The notes under the pieces are model-generated. The model saw nothing but the letters and a program-made list of their open reading frames with translations. It searched no databases and was not told the DNA's origin. From assembly GCF_001613065.1 (NCBI RefSeq), contig NZ_BDBQ01000039.1, positions 89,055 through 153,054 on the forward strand: a DNA stretch of 64,000 nucleotides, given 5' to 3'. Positions 1-9,608 of this stretch are shown piece after piece (position 1 is the first letter of the stretch; each line of letters starts with the position of its first letter). This DNA is from Nocardia miyunensis NBRC 108239. GTDB lineage: Bacteria > Actinomycetota > Actinomycetes > Mycobacteriales > Mycobacteriaceae. The translations under genes and the position numbers were made by a program.

Positions 1-240
1 CGCCCGGACCTGCTACCGCCGGAATGAGTTCCGGGGCCCCCGGTACTTGTTCCGGATCGGCCAGTTCGGCCCCCAGGACCACCTCCCGATTCGCCGCTGC
101 GCCGCGGACAGGCGTTCGGCATCGCGTCCGACCGGGACGATGTTCCGTCCGGTCGCGGCGAGTCGGCGAGCGATGGCCTCTCCGATGCCGCCGGTCGCCC
201 CGGTGACGACCGTGCTCTGGACTCCGGCGGGGTGGAGGCG
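1..240 (-). pseudogene. Broken N-terminal part of a short-chain dehydrogenase/reductase (SDR), running off the window
   Basis: Reading leftward from about position 225, the minus strand encodes a typical SDR Rossmann start: a TVVTGATGGIGEAIARR stretch with the TGxxxGIG nucleotide-binding motif, then VGRDAERLSAAQR. After roughly position 95 this frame leaves SDR character and soon stops. A different minus-strand frame then resumes sensible SDR sequence (EVVLGAELADPEQV). The simplest reading is a single-base frameshift near 90-100, so the gene is probably broken, although a sequencing error would look the same. No convincing start codon lies just upstream in frame; the only ATG is far upstream, near 309. 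The rest of the gene lies beyond the window, so its substrate cannot be guessed. Confidence 0.5.
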
Positions 241-407
241 GTGACGTTCTGGGTTCCTCGGCCCGCCGGATCTGACGCCGAGCGGGGAGCGCGCACCCCG
301 TAACGGCATAGCACAACGGGTACGGCTGATCGAAAAGGGTGCGGCTGTGGTCGATTCGGCGCGGGGCTGTGGCTACCTGTCGGGGTTCGGCGGTAGTGTC
401 TGCGGGC

Positions 408-2882
<2,475 letters not shown>

Positions 2883-3037
2883 GCTCCTCCGAGTACCCGG
2901 CGGGCCGGCCCCGGTGGTCCGCATCTGTCGCGATGCGCTCTGCCGGGGCCTCGCGGTGCTGCACAATGTGGCTGGGTGGGTGAATGCGGGTCCGGATCCG
3001 GTGGCGCTCGCGCGCCTGGGCGCGGAGATGACGGGAC

Positions 3038-3931
3038 ATGGCAGATATGCGACGGTGGCTGGACGAGACCGTGGTCACGCACGGTCGCCTGCCGCTGCTG
3101 TGTTTCCTGCTCGGCTTCATCGTCGGATTCCTGCTGATCCGGCTCAGTGTCCGGTTGATTCGCAAACGGGTGCGCTGGTGGCCCGGCAATCTCCGCGCGG
3201 GTGATGTGCACATCCACCACATGGTGTTCGGCGTGGTGCTGGTGCTGCTGTCCGGAATCGGCCTGGTCACCGTCTACAACAGCGGGGTCGGCACGGTCAG
3301 CGCGCTGGCCTCGGTCTTCGGGCTCGGCGCGGCCCTGGTCCTGGACGAATTCGCGCTCATCTACTATCTGCGCGACGTCTACTGGGAGGAACAGGGCCGC
3401 ACCTCGGTCGACGCGGTCTTCGTCGCCCTGGCGGTGACCGGACTGCTCCTGCTGGGTTTTCATCCGCTGTGGCTGCTGGACGTCGGGAATATCCGGCACG
3501 ATCACAGCCCGACGGGCCGGACCTTCCTGAGCCTGTTCGCCGTGGTGAATCTGATGCTGGCCGCCATCGTCATCGCCAAGGGCAAGATCTGGACCGGACT
3601 GTTCGGTATGTTCTTCCTGCCGCTGCTGCTCGTCGGGGCGCTGCGGCTGAGCAGGCCCGGTGCGCCGTGGGCGCGCTGGCGGTATGCCGAACGCCCGCGG
3701 CTGATGCAGCGGGCGGTCCGGCGCGAACGCCGCTATCGGCGGCCGGTTATCCGCGCGAAGATCTTCGTCCAGGATCTGATCGCCGGGAAGCCTGATGCCG
3801 TGGCGCATATGCGGGTCGCGGCCGAGGAGGAGTTGGCCCGCACAGTGGTGCCCGCGCCCGCGCCGCCGCATCCGATCGGGCAGTCCCTGCCGAGAATTCC
3901 CGGTCACGGCCGCCGGACTGGGGTCGATTAA
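3038..3931 (+). CDS. Integral membrane protein, function unknown
   Basis: 297 aa. Several hydrophobic segments are visible: LPLLCFLLGFIVGFLLI near residue 20, a segment around MVFGVVLVLLSGIGLVTVY, one around VSALASVFGLGAALVL, another around VFVALAVTGLLLLG, and one near MLAAIVIAKGKIWTGLFGMFFLPLLL. The stretch GDVHIHHMVFG, with three closely spaced histidines, is the most distinctive element and could bind metal or haem, but that is only inference. The C-terminal 90 residues are soluble and basic (RRERRYRRP). It lies between tex and rplS on the same strand with more than 140 bp on either side, so it is probably its own unit. I recognise it only as a conserved actinobacterial membrane protein. 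ATG 3047 is an alternative start. Confidence 0.75.
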   Translation: MADMRRWLDETVVTHGRLPLLCFLLGFIVGFLLIRLSVRLIRKRVRWWPGNLRAGDVHIHHMVFGVVLVLLSGIGLVTVYNSGVGTVSALASVFGLGAALVLDEFALIYYLRDVYWEEQGRTSVDAVFVALAVTGLLLLGFHPLWLLDVGNIRHDHSPTGRTFLSLFAVVNLMLAAIVIAKGKIWTGLFGMFFLPLLLVGALRLSRPGAPWARWRYAERPRLMQRAVRRERRYRRPVIRAKIFVQDLIAGKPDAVAHMRVAAEEELARTVVPAPAPPHPIGQSLPRIPGHGRRTGVD

Positions 3932-4078
3932 CGGCCGGGCGCGCGGATCTGGCACAATAATCGGGTTGCCCTGGGCAGTCGGCCCAGCGCACCGCCCATA
4001 ATCCGGAGCACGAACCGGTCGAGCGCCCAGTGCGCGCCGCCAGGTTCCTCTGTTCGCGCGAACTCCACAAGGACGGAA

Positions 4079-4420
4079 ATGAACACCCTCGACTTCGTCG
4101 ATGAAAAGTCGCTGCGCAGCGACGTCCCCGCCTTCCGGCCGGGTGACACGATCAATGTGCACGTGAAGGTCATCGAAGGTAACAAGGAGCGCATCCAGGT
4201 CTTCAAGGGCGCCGTGATCCGGCGTCAGGGTGGCGGCATCCGTGAGACCTTCACGGTCCGCAAGGTTTCCTTCGGTGTCGGTGTCGAGCGCACCTTCCCG
4301 GTGCACAGCCCCAACATCGATCACATCGATGTGGTGACCCGCGGTGACGTCCGCCGGGCCAAGCTGTACTACCTGCGCGATCTGCGCGGCAAGGCCGCCA
4401 AGATCAAGGAAAAGCGCTGA
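4079..4420 (+). CDS. rplS: 50S ribosomal protein L19
   Basis: 113 aa, the normal length for bL19, a protein at the interface of the two ribosomal subunits. Recognised from MNTLDFVDEKSLR, FRPGDTINVHVKV, GNKERIQVFKGAVIRRQGGG, FTVRKVSFGVGVERTFP and AKLYYLRDLRGKAAKIKE, which cover the whole family. A good ribosome binding site (AAGGACGG) sits 4-5 bases before the ATG. Upstream, a CACAATAAT stretch near 3951-3959 is a plausible promoter -10 region, leaving a leader of about 110 nt that includes the palindrome GTTCGCGCGAAC just before the gene. A strong intrinsic terminator follows, so it is probably monocistronic, as in related genomes where rplS directly precedes lepB. Confidence 0.98.
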   Translation: MNTLDFVDEKSLRSDVPAFRPGDTINVHVKVIEGNKERIQVFKGAVIRRQGGGIRETFTVRKVSFGVGVERTFPVHSPNIDHIDVVTRGDVRRAKLYYLRDLRGKAAKIKEKR

Positions 4421-4458
4421 GGCGTATCCCCGCTGACGGGACCAGGTTGTTCGAAAAG

Positions 4459-4485
4459 CCTCCGGCCGTTCGGTCGGAGGTTTTT
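4459..4485 (+). terminator. Rho-independent terminator after rplS
   Basis: CCTCCGGCCG TT CGGTCGGAGG forms a 10-bp stem (one G-T wobble) closed by a TT loop, followed at once by TTTTT. Upstream AAAA could pair with the U tract, so the element might also work weakly in reverse. It separates rplS from lepB. Confidence 0.92.
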
Positions 4486-4548
4486 CCTGTTCTCAGGCTC
4501 TTTTCGTATTCTCAGCGGATCGATCCGCCCGCGAATACGAAGTACGGC

Positions 4549-4562
4549 TAGGTTGTTCGTCG
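4549..4562 (+). promoter_or_regulatory. -10 element placing transcription start at the lepB GTG (leaderless)
   Basis: TAGGTT at 4549-4554 is followed by seven bases and then the GTG at 4562. The second signal peptidase gene has TAACCT with exactly the same seven-base spacing to its GTG. Neither has a Shine-Dalgarno sequence. Matching -10 hexamers (TANNNT) at the same distance suggest both mRNAs begin at the start codon, a common arrangement in actinobacteria. This is inferred from spacing. Confidence 0.5.
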
Positions 4563-5401
4563 TGACGCGGGACAGCGAGATGGAGAGCGAATCCGACGAC
4601 GGGCGGCCAGGCGGATTCACGCCGCGCCGGTCACGGGGGGACAAGTCGCGGGGGAAGCGACGCAAGAAGCAGAAGAAGCAGCGTCCATTCTGGCAGGAGT
4701 TGCCGATTCTGATCGTGATCGCGGCGGTGATCGCGGCGTTGGTGGTGACGTTCATCGGTCGGCCGTACGTGATTCCGTCGGAGTCGATGGAGCCGACGCT
4801 GCACGGTTGCGCCACCTGTGTCGGGGACCGGATCTACGTCGAGAAGCTCAGTTACGACTTCGGCGATCCGAAGCCGGGCGATGTGGTGGTGTTCAAGTCG
4901 CCGAGCAGTTCCTGGGACGAGGGCTACCATTCGACGCGTTCGAGCAACGCCGTCGTCAGGGGGATCGAGAATTTCTTCTCGTTCTTCGGGCTCGTGCCGC
5001 CGGATGAGAACGATCTGGTGAAGCGGGTGATCGCGGTGGGCGGTCAGACCGTACAGTGCTGTGATGCGCAGGGCCGGGTGCTGGTCGACGGCAAACCGCT
5101 CGACGAGCCCTATGCCCACTACGTGTACCCGTATCAGCCGGGTCTGCAGTTCGCGGTCAAGACCGCGATGGGCGTCTCGACGAACCCGGCGGGTCGGGAG
5201 TTCGGCCCGATCAAGGTCCCCGAGGGCAATCTGTGGGTGATGGGGGACAACCGCAACGACTCGCTCGACTCGCGCGGTCATATCGACGATCAGTACACCG
5301 GCACGGTCCCGGTCAAGAATGTGCGCGGTAAAGCGGTGTTCAAGATCTGGCCGCTGACGCGGATCGGGCCGGTGCGATCGCAGAACCCCCAGACGAACTG
5401 A
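4562..5401 (+). CDS. lepB: Signal peptidase I, first of two tandem copies
   Basis: 279 aa from GTG 4562 (TTG 4553 and ATG 4580 are alternatives). Type I signal peptidase removes Sec and Tat signal peptides outside the membrane. A charged cytoplasmic N-terminus with a KRRKKQKKQRPFW run leads into one membrane anchor (LPILIVIAAVIAALVVTFIG, about residues 44-63). The catalytic serine lies in IPSESMEPTLHG and the general-base lysine in NDLVKRVIAVGG; GDNRNDSLDSR is the conserved C-terminal box. An insert containing CATC and CCD cysteines may form disulfides outside the cell. The next gene is a close paralogue, and their anchor and Ser-box DNA is almost identical (see findings). Confidence 0.95.
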   Translation: MTRDSEMESESDDGRPGGFTPRRSRGDKSRGKRRKKQKKQRPFWQELPILIVIAAVIAALVVTFIGRPYVIPSESMEPTLHGCATCVGDRIYVEKLSYDFGDPKPGDVVVFKSPSSSWDEGYHSTRSSNAVVRGIENFFSFFGLVPPDENDLVKRVIAVGGQTVQCCDAQGRVLVDGKPLDEPYAHYVYPYQPGLQFAVKTAMGVSTNPAGREFGPIKVPEGNLWVMGDNRNDSLDSRGHIDDQYTGTVPVKNVRGKAVFKIWPLTRIGPVRSQNPQTN

Positions 5402-5468
5402 GTGCGTCGCGCCGAACGCGTTGCCGCACTTGTCGACATCCCGGTCACCGCCGCTGATGTGGTCGGGA

Positions 5469-5482
5469 TAACCTGTTCGGCG
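5469..5482 (+). promoter_or_regulatory. -10 element at the second lepB gene
   Basis: TAACCT at 5469-5474, seven bases before the GTG at 5482 and with no Shine-Dalgarno sequence between. The layout matches the first lepB copy, supporting leaderless transcription of both and a separate promoter for this copy. Confidence 0.5.
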
Positions 5483-6309
5483 TGGCAGACGAATTCGACT
5501 CGAGGGCGTCGACCGGGGTAGACGACGACGGTGCGAGCGCGCCGGTGCCGCGCCGTCGGCGATCGCGGGGGAAGAAGCAGAAGAAGCAGCGGCCGTTCTG
5601 GCAGGAGTTGCCGATTCTGATCGTGATCGCGGCGGTGATCGCGGCGTTGGTGGTGACGTTCATCGGTCGGCCGTACGTGATTCCGTCGCAGTCGATGGAG
5701 CCGACGCTGCACGGTTGCCCCGGCTGTACGGGCGACCGGATCTACGTCGAGAAATTGACGTACGACTTCAGCGACCCCGAACCGGGCGATGTGATCGTCT
5801 TCGTCGGCCCGAGCGGATCGTGGAACAAGGAGTACCACACGAACCGCTCCAGCAACGTCGTCATGCGCGGCGTGCAGGACTTCTTCTCCTTCTTCGGGCT
5901 CGTGCCCCCGGATGAGAACGACCTGGTCAAGCGGGTGATCGCGGTGGGCGGTCAGACCGTGCAGTGCTGTGATGCCCAAGGCCGGGTGCTGGTCGACGGC
6001 AAACCGCTCGACGAGCCCTACGCCCGGTACCTGTACCCGTACCAGGCCGGTCTGCCGTTCGCGGTCAAGACGCCGATGGGGCTGTCGATCAACCCGATCG
6101 GGCGGGAGTTCGGGCCGGTGAAGGTGCCCGAAGGCAATCTGTGGGTGATGGGCGACAACCGCAACGAATCCGCCGACTCACGCGCGCATCAGGACGACGA
6201 GTTCTCCGGCACGGTCCCGGTGAAGGATGTGCGCGGTAAAGCGGTGTTCAAGATCTGGCCGCCGGGCCGGATCGGGCCGGTGCGATCGCAGGATCCCCAG
6301 ACGAACTGA
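5482..6309 (+). CDS. lepB: Signal peptidase I, second tandem copy
   Basis: 275 aa, GTG start at 5482. It has the same layout as its upstream neighbour: an acidic N-terminus, a KKQKKQRPFW basic run, one membrane anchor, the catalytic serine in IPSQSMEPTLHG, the lysine in DLVKRVIAVGG, and GDNRNESADSR. Both catalytic residues are present in both copies, so both should be active. The proteins differ mainly in the N-terminal tail, in the region after the Ser box (GCPGCTGDR against GCATCVGDR) and in the DEFSGTVPV segment. Tandem duplication is evident; a division of labour between substrates is possible but not shown by the sequence. Confidence 0.95.
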   Translation: MADEFDSRASTGVDDDGASAPVPRRRRSRGKKQKKQRPFWQELPILIVIAAVIAALVVTFIGRPYVIPSQSMEPTLHGCPGCTGDRIYVEKLTYDFSDPEPGDVIVFVGPSGSWNKEYHTNRSSNVVMRGVQDFFSFFGLVPPDENDLVKRVIAVGGQTVQCCDAQGRVLVDGKPLDEPYARYLYPYQAGLPFAVKTPMGLSINPIGREFGPVKVPEGNLWVMGDNRNESADSRAHQDDEFSGTVPVKDVRGKAVFKIWPPGRIGPVRSQDPQTN

Positions 6310-6375
6310 TCGCCGCGCCGGGCGCCGAGGCGGCCCGGCGGATACGGCTGGGAAGAGCGAACGGATAATCGAACG

Positions 6376-7128
6376 GTGGGTGCAGTGGCGCGCAACGGGC
6401 AACGAGCCGGGGACTGGCCGCCGCGAGTGGTGATGCGCAAGGCCGGCGGTCTGCGCACGCTCGAGGCGGCGCTGATTCGCAGTGGTCTCGGGCCGGTCGC
6501 CGGGGTCGACGAGGCAGGGCGGGGATGTTGTGCGGGTCCGCTGGTGGTGGCGGCCTGCCTGCTCGCGCCCAAGGCCTACGACTCCCTCGCCGGCCTGGAC
6601 GATTCCAAGAAGCTCACCGAGGCCGCTCGCGAAGAGCTGTTCCCGATCATCGAGCGCCGGGCCCTGGCCTGGCAGGTGGTGGTGATTCCGGCCTGGGAGA
6701 TCGATGCGATCGGCATCCACGTCGCCAATATCGAGGGGATGCGGCGTGCGGTGGCCGGGTTGGATCAGCGGCCCGGCTACGTGCTCACCGACGGTTTCAA
6801 GGTGCCCGGCATCGCGGCGCCCTCACTGCCGGTGATCGGCGGGGATGCGACGGCGGCGTGTATCGCCGCGGCCAGCATTCTGGCCAAGGTGACCAGGGAT
6901 CGGATGATGGTCGCGCTGGACGGGCGACTGCCCGGTTACGGATTCGCGGCGCACAAGGGGTACAACACGCCCGAACATATCGCGGCGCTGGACCGTCTCG
7001 GCCCCAGCAGTGAGCATCGCCGGAGCTGGCGCAATGTGCGGATGATCGGCGGGGGCGAGGCAGAGCCCGTCCGTCGCCCCGGTGCGGGAGCGAGGCGGTT
7101 GGCTACCGACGCCGCACATGCGAGATGA
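6376..7128 (+). CDS. rnhB: Ribonuclease HII
   Basis: 250 aa. RNase HII cleaves the RNA strand of RNA-DNA hybrids and removes single ribonucleotides from DNA. Family motifs: GVDEAGRGCCAGPLVVAA with the first catalytic Asp-Glu pair, LDDSKKLTEAAREEL, GDATAACIAAASILAKVTRDR with a further acidic residue, and HKGYNTPEHIAAL near the end. The first 35 residues are extra compared with short family members; GTG 6385 is an alternative start. A TAATCG stretch about 8 bases before GTG 6376 again suggests a leaderless transcript, but weakly. It sits in its conserved place between lepB and DUF2469. Confidence 0.95.
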   Translation: MGAVARNGQRAGDWPPRVVMRKAGGLRTLEAALIRSGLGPVAGVDEAGRGCCAGPLVVAACLLAPKAYDSLAGLDDSKKLTEAAREELFPIIERRALAWQVVVIPAWEIDAIGIHVANIEGMRRAVAGLDQRPGYVLTDGFKVPGIAAPSLPVIGGDATAACIAAASILAKVTRDRMMVALDGRLPGYGFAAHKGYNTPEHIAALDRLGPSSEHRRSWRNVRMIGGGEAEPVRRPGAGARRLATDAAHAR

Positions 7129-7195
7129 TTGTCAGGACACGCACTATGGCGAGCCCGCGGGGGCGGCGTCGTGAATTAGGAGGACTTTCCACCAG

Positions 7196-7501
7196 ATGAG
7201 TGCCGAGGACCTCGAGAAGTACGAAACCGAGATGGAACTCTCGCTGTATCGGGAGTACAAGGACATCGTCGGCCAGTTCTCGTACGTGGTGGAGACCGAA
7301 CGCCGCTTCTACCTGGCCAATTCCGTCGAACTACGCCCGCAGAACGCCGACGGCGAGGTGTATTTCGAAGTGCGCATGTCCGATGCCTGGGTGTGGGACA
7401 TGTACCGGCCGGCTCGCTTCGTCAAGCATGTTCGCGTCATCACCTTCAAGGACGTGAACATCGAGGAGCTGGAGAAGCCGGACCTCCGTCTGCCCGAGTA
7501 A
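7196..7501 (+). CDS. DUF2469 protein, conserved actinobacterial protein of unknown function
   Basis: 101 aa, acidic: MSAEDLEKYETEMELSLYRE at the start and YFEVRMSDAWVWDMYRPARF in the middle. Recognised as the DUF2469 family, whose members lie between rnhB and yraN in Mycobacteriales; the position here agrees. A near-perfect ribosome binding site AGGAGG lies 12 bases before the ATG, so expression is probably high. No catalytic motif or membrane segment is visible, and no function is assigned. Confidence 0.9.
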   Translation: MSAEDLEKYETEMELSLYREYKDIVGQFSYVVETERRFYLANSVELRPQNADGEVYFEVRMSDAWVWDMYRPARFVKHVRVITFKDVNIEELEKPDLRLPE

Positions 7502-7655
7502 CCGCCCCTGGCCCGGACGCGGGGTTCTGTCGCCGGGGCGTGCCGCGCGGTGAATGGTGGGGTCTGTGTTCGCGTCATTCCGGGCGAATTACGTTGCGCG
7601 GCAATCGTTCACATCGGCGAGCGTGTGTTTGCGCGATCCGCGTGTCGTTGGCGTG

Positions 7656-7681
7656 TTGTCCACACGCGGGGGTTATCCACA
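7656..7681 (+). promoter_or_regulatory. Two DnaA-box-like nonamers in the DUF2469-yraN gap
   Basis: TTGTCCACA (7656-7664) and TTATCCACA (7673-7681) lie in the same orientation with starts 17 bases apart. The first matches the high-GC actinobacterial DnaA box consensus and the second the classical one. No replication-origin gene is nearby, so this is not oriC; DnaA titration or DnaA control of yraN-comM-dprA is possible. Confidence 0.5.
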
Positions 7682-7743
7682 GGCTTTCTTTTTCCGCAGG
7701 TCGGCGGAAACGCGCAGGAGTGTCGCCGGACCATCCTGACCGG

Positions 7744-8100
7744 GTGGCACATAATCTGGCGCTCGGCGCACACGGGGAAGAGCTGGCGGCACAGTATCTG
7801 CGTGCCGCCGGGATGGATATCGTCGAACGAAACTGGCGCTGCCGGTACGGCGAGCTGGATCTGATCGCACGCGATGCGGAAGTGACCGCATTCGTCGAGG
7901 TGAAGACCCGTTCGGGCCTGAGATTCGGCATCCCGGCCGAGGCGGTGACCTTCACCAAGCAGCAGCGCATCAGACGATTGGCGCTGCTGTGGCTCAACGA
8001 GCAGCAGGGGCCGTGGCGGCAGATCCGCTTCGACGTGGTGTCGGTGCTGGTGAAATCCGGGTCCGACCCGGTCATCGAACATCTGAAAGCGGTGTTCTGA
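7744..8100 (+). CDS. YraN family (UPF0102) endonuclease-like protein
   Basis: 118 aa from GTG 7744. Family signature: LGAHGEELAAQYLRAAGMDI, ERNWRCRYGELDLIARD and FVEVKTRSGLRFG. The E-D-(x)-EVK residues match the PD-(D/E)XK nuclease fold (Asp in ELDLIARD; Glu and Lys in VEVKTR). The family is widespread, of uncertain biological role, and has been suggested to act in recombination or DNA repair. Its stop overlaps the start of comM (TGATG), so yraN-comM-dprA form a translationally coupled DNA-processing operon. No strong Shine-Dalgarno is visible; the GTG at 7721 is an alternative start. Confidence 0.88.
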   Translation: MAHNLALGAHGEELAAQYLRAAGMDIVERNWRCRYGELDLIARDAEVTAFVEVKTRSGLRFGIPAEAVTFTKQQRIRRLALLWLNEQQGPWRQIRFDVVSVLVKSGSDPVIEHLKAVF

Positions 8101-9608
8101 TGGCGCTGGGCCGAGCGTTCTCCGTGGCGGTGACCGGGGTGGACGGGCAGTTGGTGGAGATCGAGGCCGATATCGGCCAGGGGCTGCCGTCGATACATCT
8201 GGTCGGGCTGCCCGACACCACCCTGAACGAATCCCGCGACAGAGTGCGGGCCGCGGTGACCAATTCGGGGGAGAAATGGCCGGACGGCCGGGTCATCCTG
8301 GCATTGTCGCCGGCGACGCTGCCCAAGGTCGGCAGCGTCTACGACCTGGCGCTGGCCGCCGCGGTGCTGGATGCGGGGGACGCGGTTCCGTCGGTGCGGC
8401 TGGCAGGTTCGGTGCTGCTGGGTGAACTGGCGTTGGACGGGCGCGTCCGGCGGGCGAGAGGGGTGCTTCCCGCGGTGCTCGCCGCGCGGGCCGCGGGTCG
8501 CACCACGGTCGTGGTGCCCGAATCCGCGCTCGCCGAGGCGAGTCTGGTCGACGGGATCACGGTGCTCGGCGCGGCCACCCTGCGCGAGTTGATCGACTGG
8601 TTGCGTGGTGACGGGGAGTTGCGTCCGCCCGTGGGCGCGCTGCCCTCGTCCGAGCGACCCTGCGGTGATCTGAACGAGGTCATCGGTCAGGACGAGGCTC
8701 GCTGGGCACTGGAGGTCGCCGCCGCGGGCGGCCATCACGTCCTGCTGACCGGGCCGCCCGGAATCGGCAAAACCATGTTGGCGCAACGTCTTCCGAGTCT
8801 GCTGCCGATGCTGACCGAGCGGGAGGCGCTGGAGGTGACGGCGATCCATTCGGTAGCGGGCATTCTGCCGGGCGATCATCCGCTGATCACCGTCCCGCCG
8901 TTCGTGGCGCCGCATCATTCGACCTCGGTGAGCGCGATGGTCGGCGGCGGGTCGGGTTCGGCGCGGCCGGGCGCGGTGAGCCGCGCGCATTGCGGAGTGC
9001 TTTTCCTGGACGAGTGCGCCGAGATCGGCGCCAAGGTGCTCGAAGCGCTGCGAACTCCGTTGGAGGAGGGGGAGATCCGCATCGCCAGGCGCGACGGCGT
9101 GGCCCGCTATCCGGCGCGTTTCCAACTGGTGCTGGCGGCGAACCCCTGTCCGTGTGCGCCCGCGCGTGATGTCGATTGCATCTGCGCACCGCTGGCGCGG
9201 CGGCGTTATCTCGGAAAGTTGTCCGGGCCGCTGATGGATCGCATCGATATCTGGGTGCGGATGCACGGACAGGCTTCCGGTGCGTTCGCCTCCTCGGAGG
9301 CCGAGAGCAGTGCGGTCGTGCGCGGCCGGGTCGAGGCGGCGCGCAAGGTGGCCGCGAAGCGTTGGCAGGAGTACGGCTGGACCACCAACGCGGAGGTCCC
9401 CGGACATACTCTGCGCCAACGTTTCCGGCTGCCGAGCGAGGCGCTGGTCCCGGTCGAGAACGCGCTGCGGCAGGGCCGGATGTCCGCCCGCGGCGCTGAT
9501 CGGGCCATCCGGGTCGCCTGGACCATCTGTGACCTGCGCGGCGGCGAGAAGCCCGGCACCCAGGACGTGATGCAGGCGCTGAACTTCCGGCAACGGGGTG
9601 CGGCATGA
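8100..9608 (+). CDS. comM: YifB/ComM family Mg-chelatase-like AAA+ ATPase
   Basis: 502 aa. ComM in naturally transformable bacteria is a hexameric helicase promoting branch migration during DNA uptake; the role in actinobacteria is inferred. Order: an N-terminal Lon-like domain (RAFSVAVTGVDGQLVEIEAD, GLPDTTLNESRDRVRAA), the AAA+ core with Walker A (LLTGPPGIGKTMLAQRLP), then RAHCGVLFLDECAEI as Walker B, then LVLAANPCPCAP as sensor 1 with a Cys cluster (CPC..CDCIC) typical of the family, and a C-terminal Mg-chelatase domain (ALRQGRMSARGADRAIRVAWT). It overlaps yraN (TGATG) and dprA (ATGA), consistent with one operon. Confidence 0.93.
   Translation: MALGRAFSVAVTGVDGQLVEIEADIGQGLPSIHLVGLPDTTLNESRDRVRAAVTNSGEKWPDGRVILALSPATLPKVGSVYDLALAAAVLDAGDAVPSVRLAGSVLLGELALDGRVRRARGVLPAVLAARAAGRTTVVVPESALAEASLVDGITVLGAATLRELIDWLRGDGELRPPVGALPSSERPCGDLNEVIGQDEARWALEVAAAGGHHVLLTGPPGIGKTMLAQRLPSLLPMLTEREALEVTAIHSVAGILPGDHPLITVPPFVAPHHSTSVSAMVGGGSGSARPGAVSRAHCGVLFLDECAEIGAKVLEALRTPLEEGEIRIARRDGVARYPARFQLVLAANPCPCAPARDVDCICAPLARRRYLGKLSGPLMDRIDIWVRMHGQASGAFASSEAESSAVVRGRVEAARKVAAKRWQEYGWTTNAEVPGHTLRQRFRLPSEALVPVENALRQGRMSARGADRAIRVAWTICDLRGGEKPGTQDVMQALNFRQRGAA

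Noticed and set aside
7575..9593. Long minus-strand frame opposite yraN and comM
   Set aside because: Antisense to two recognised proteins, with no ribosome binding site or motif.
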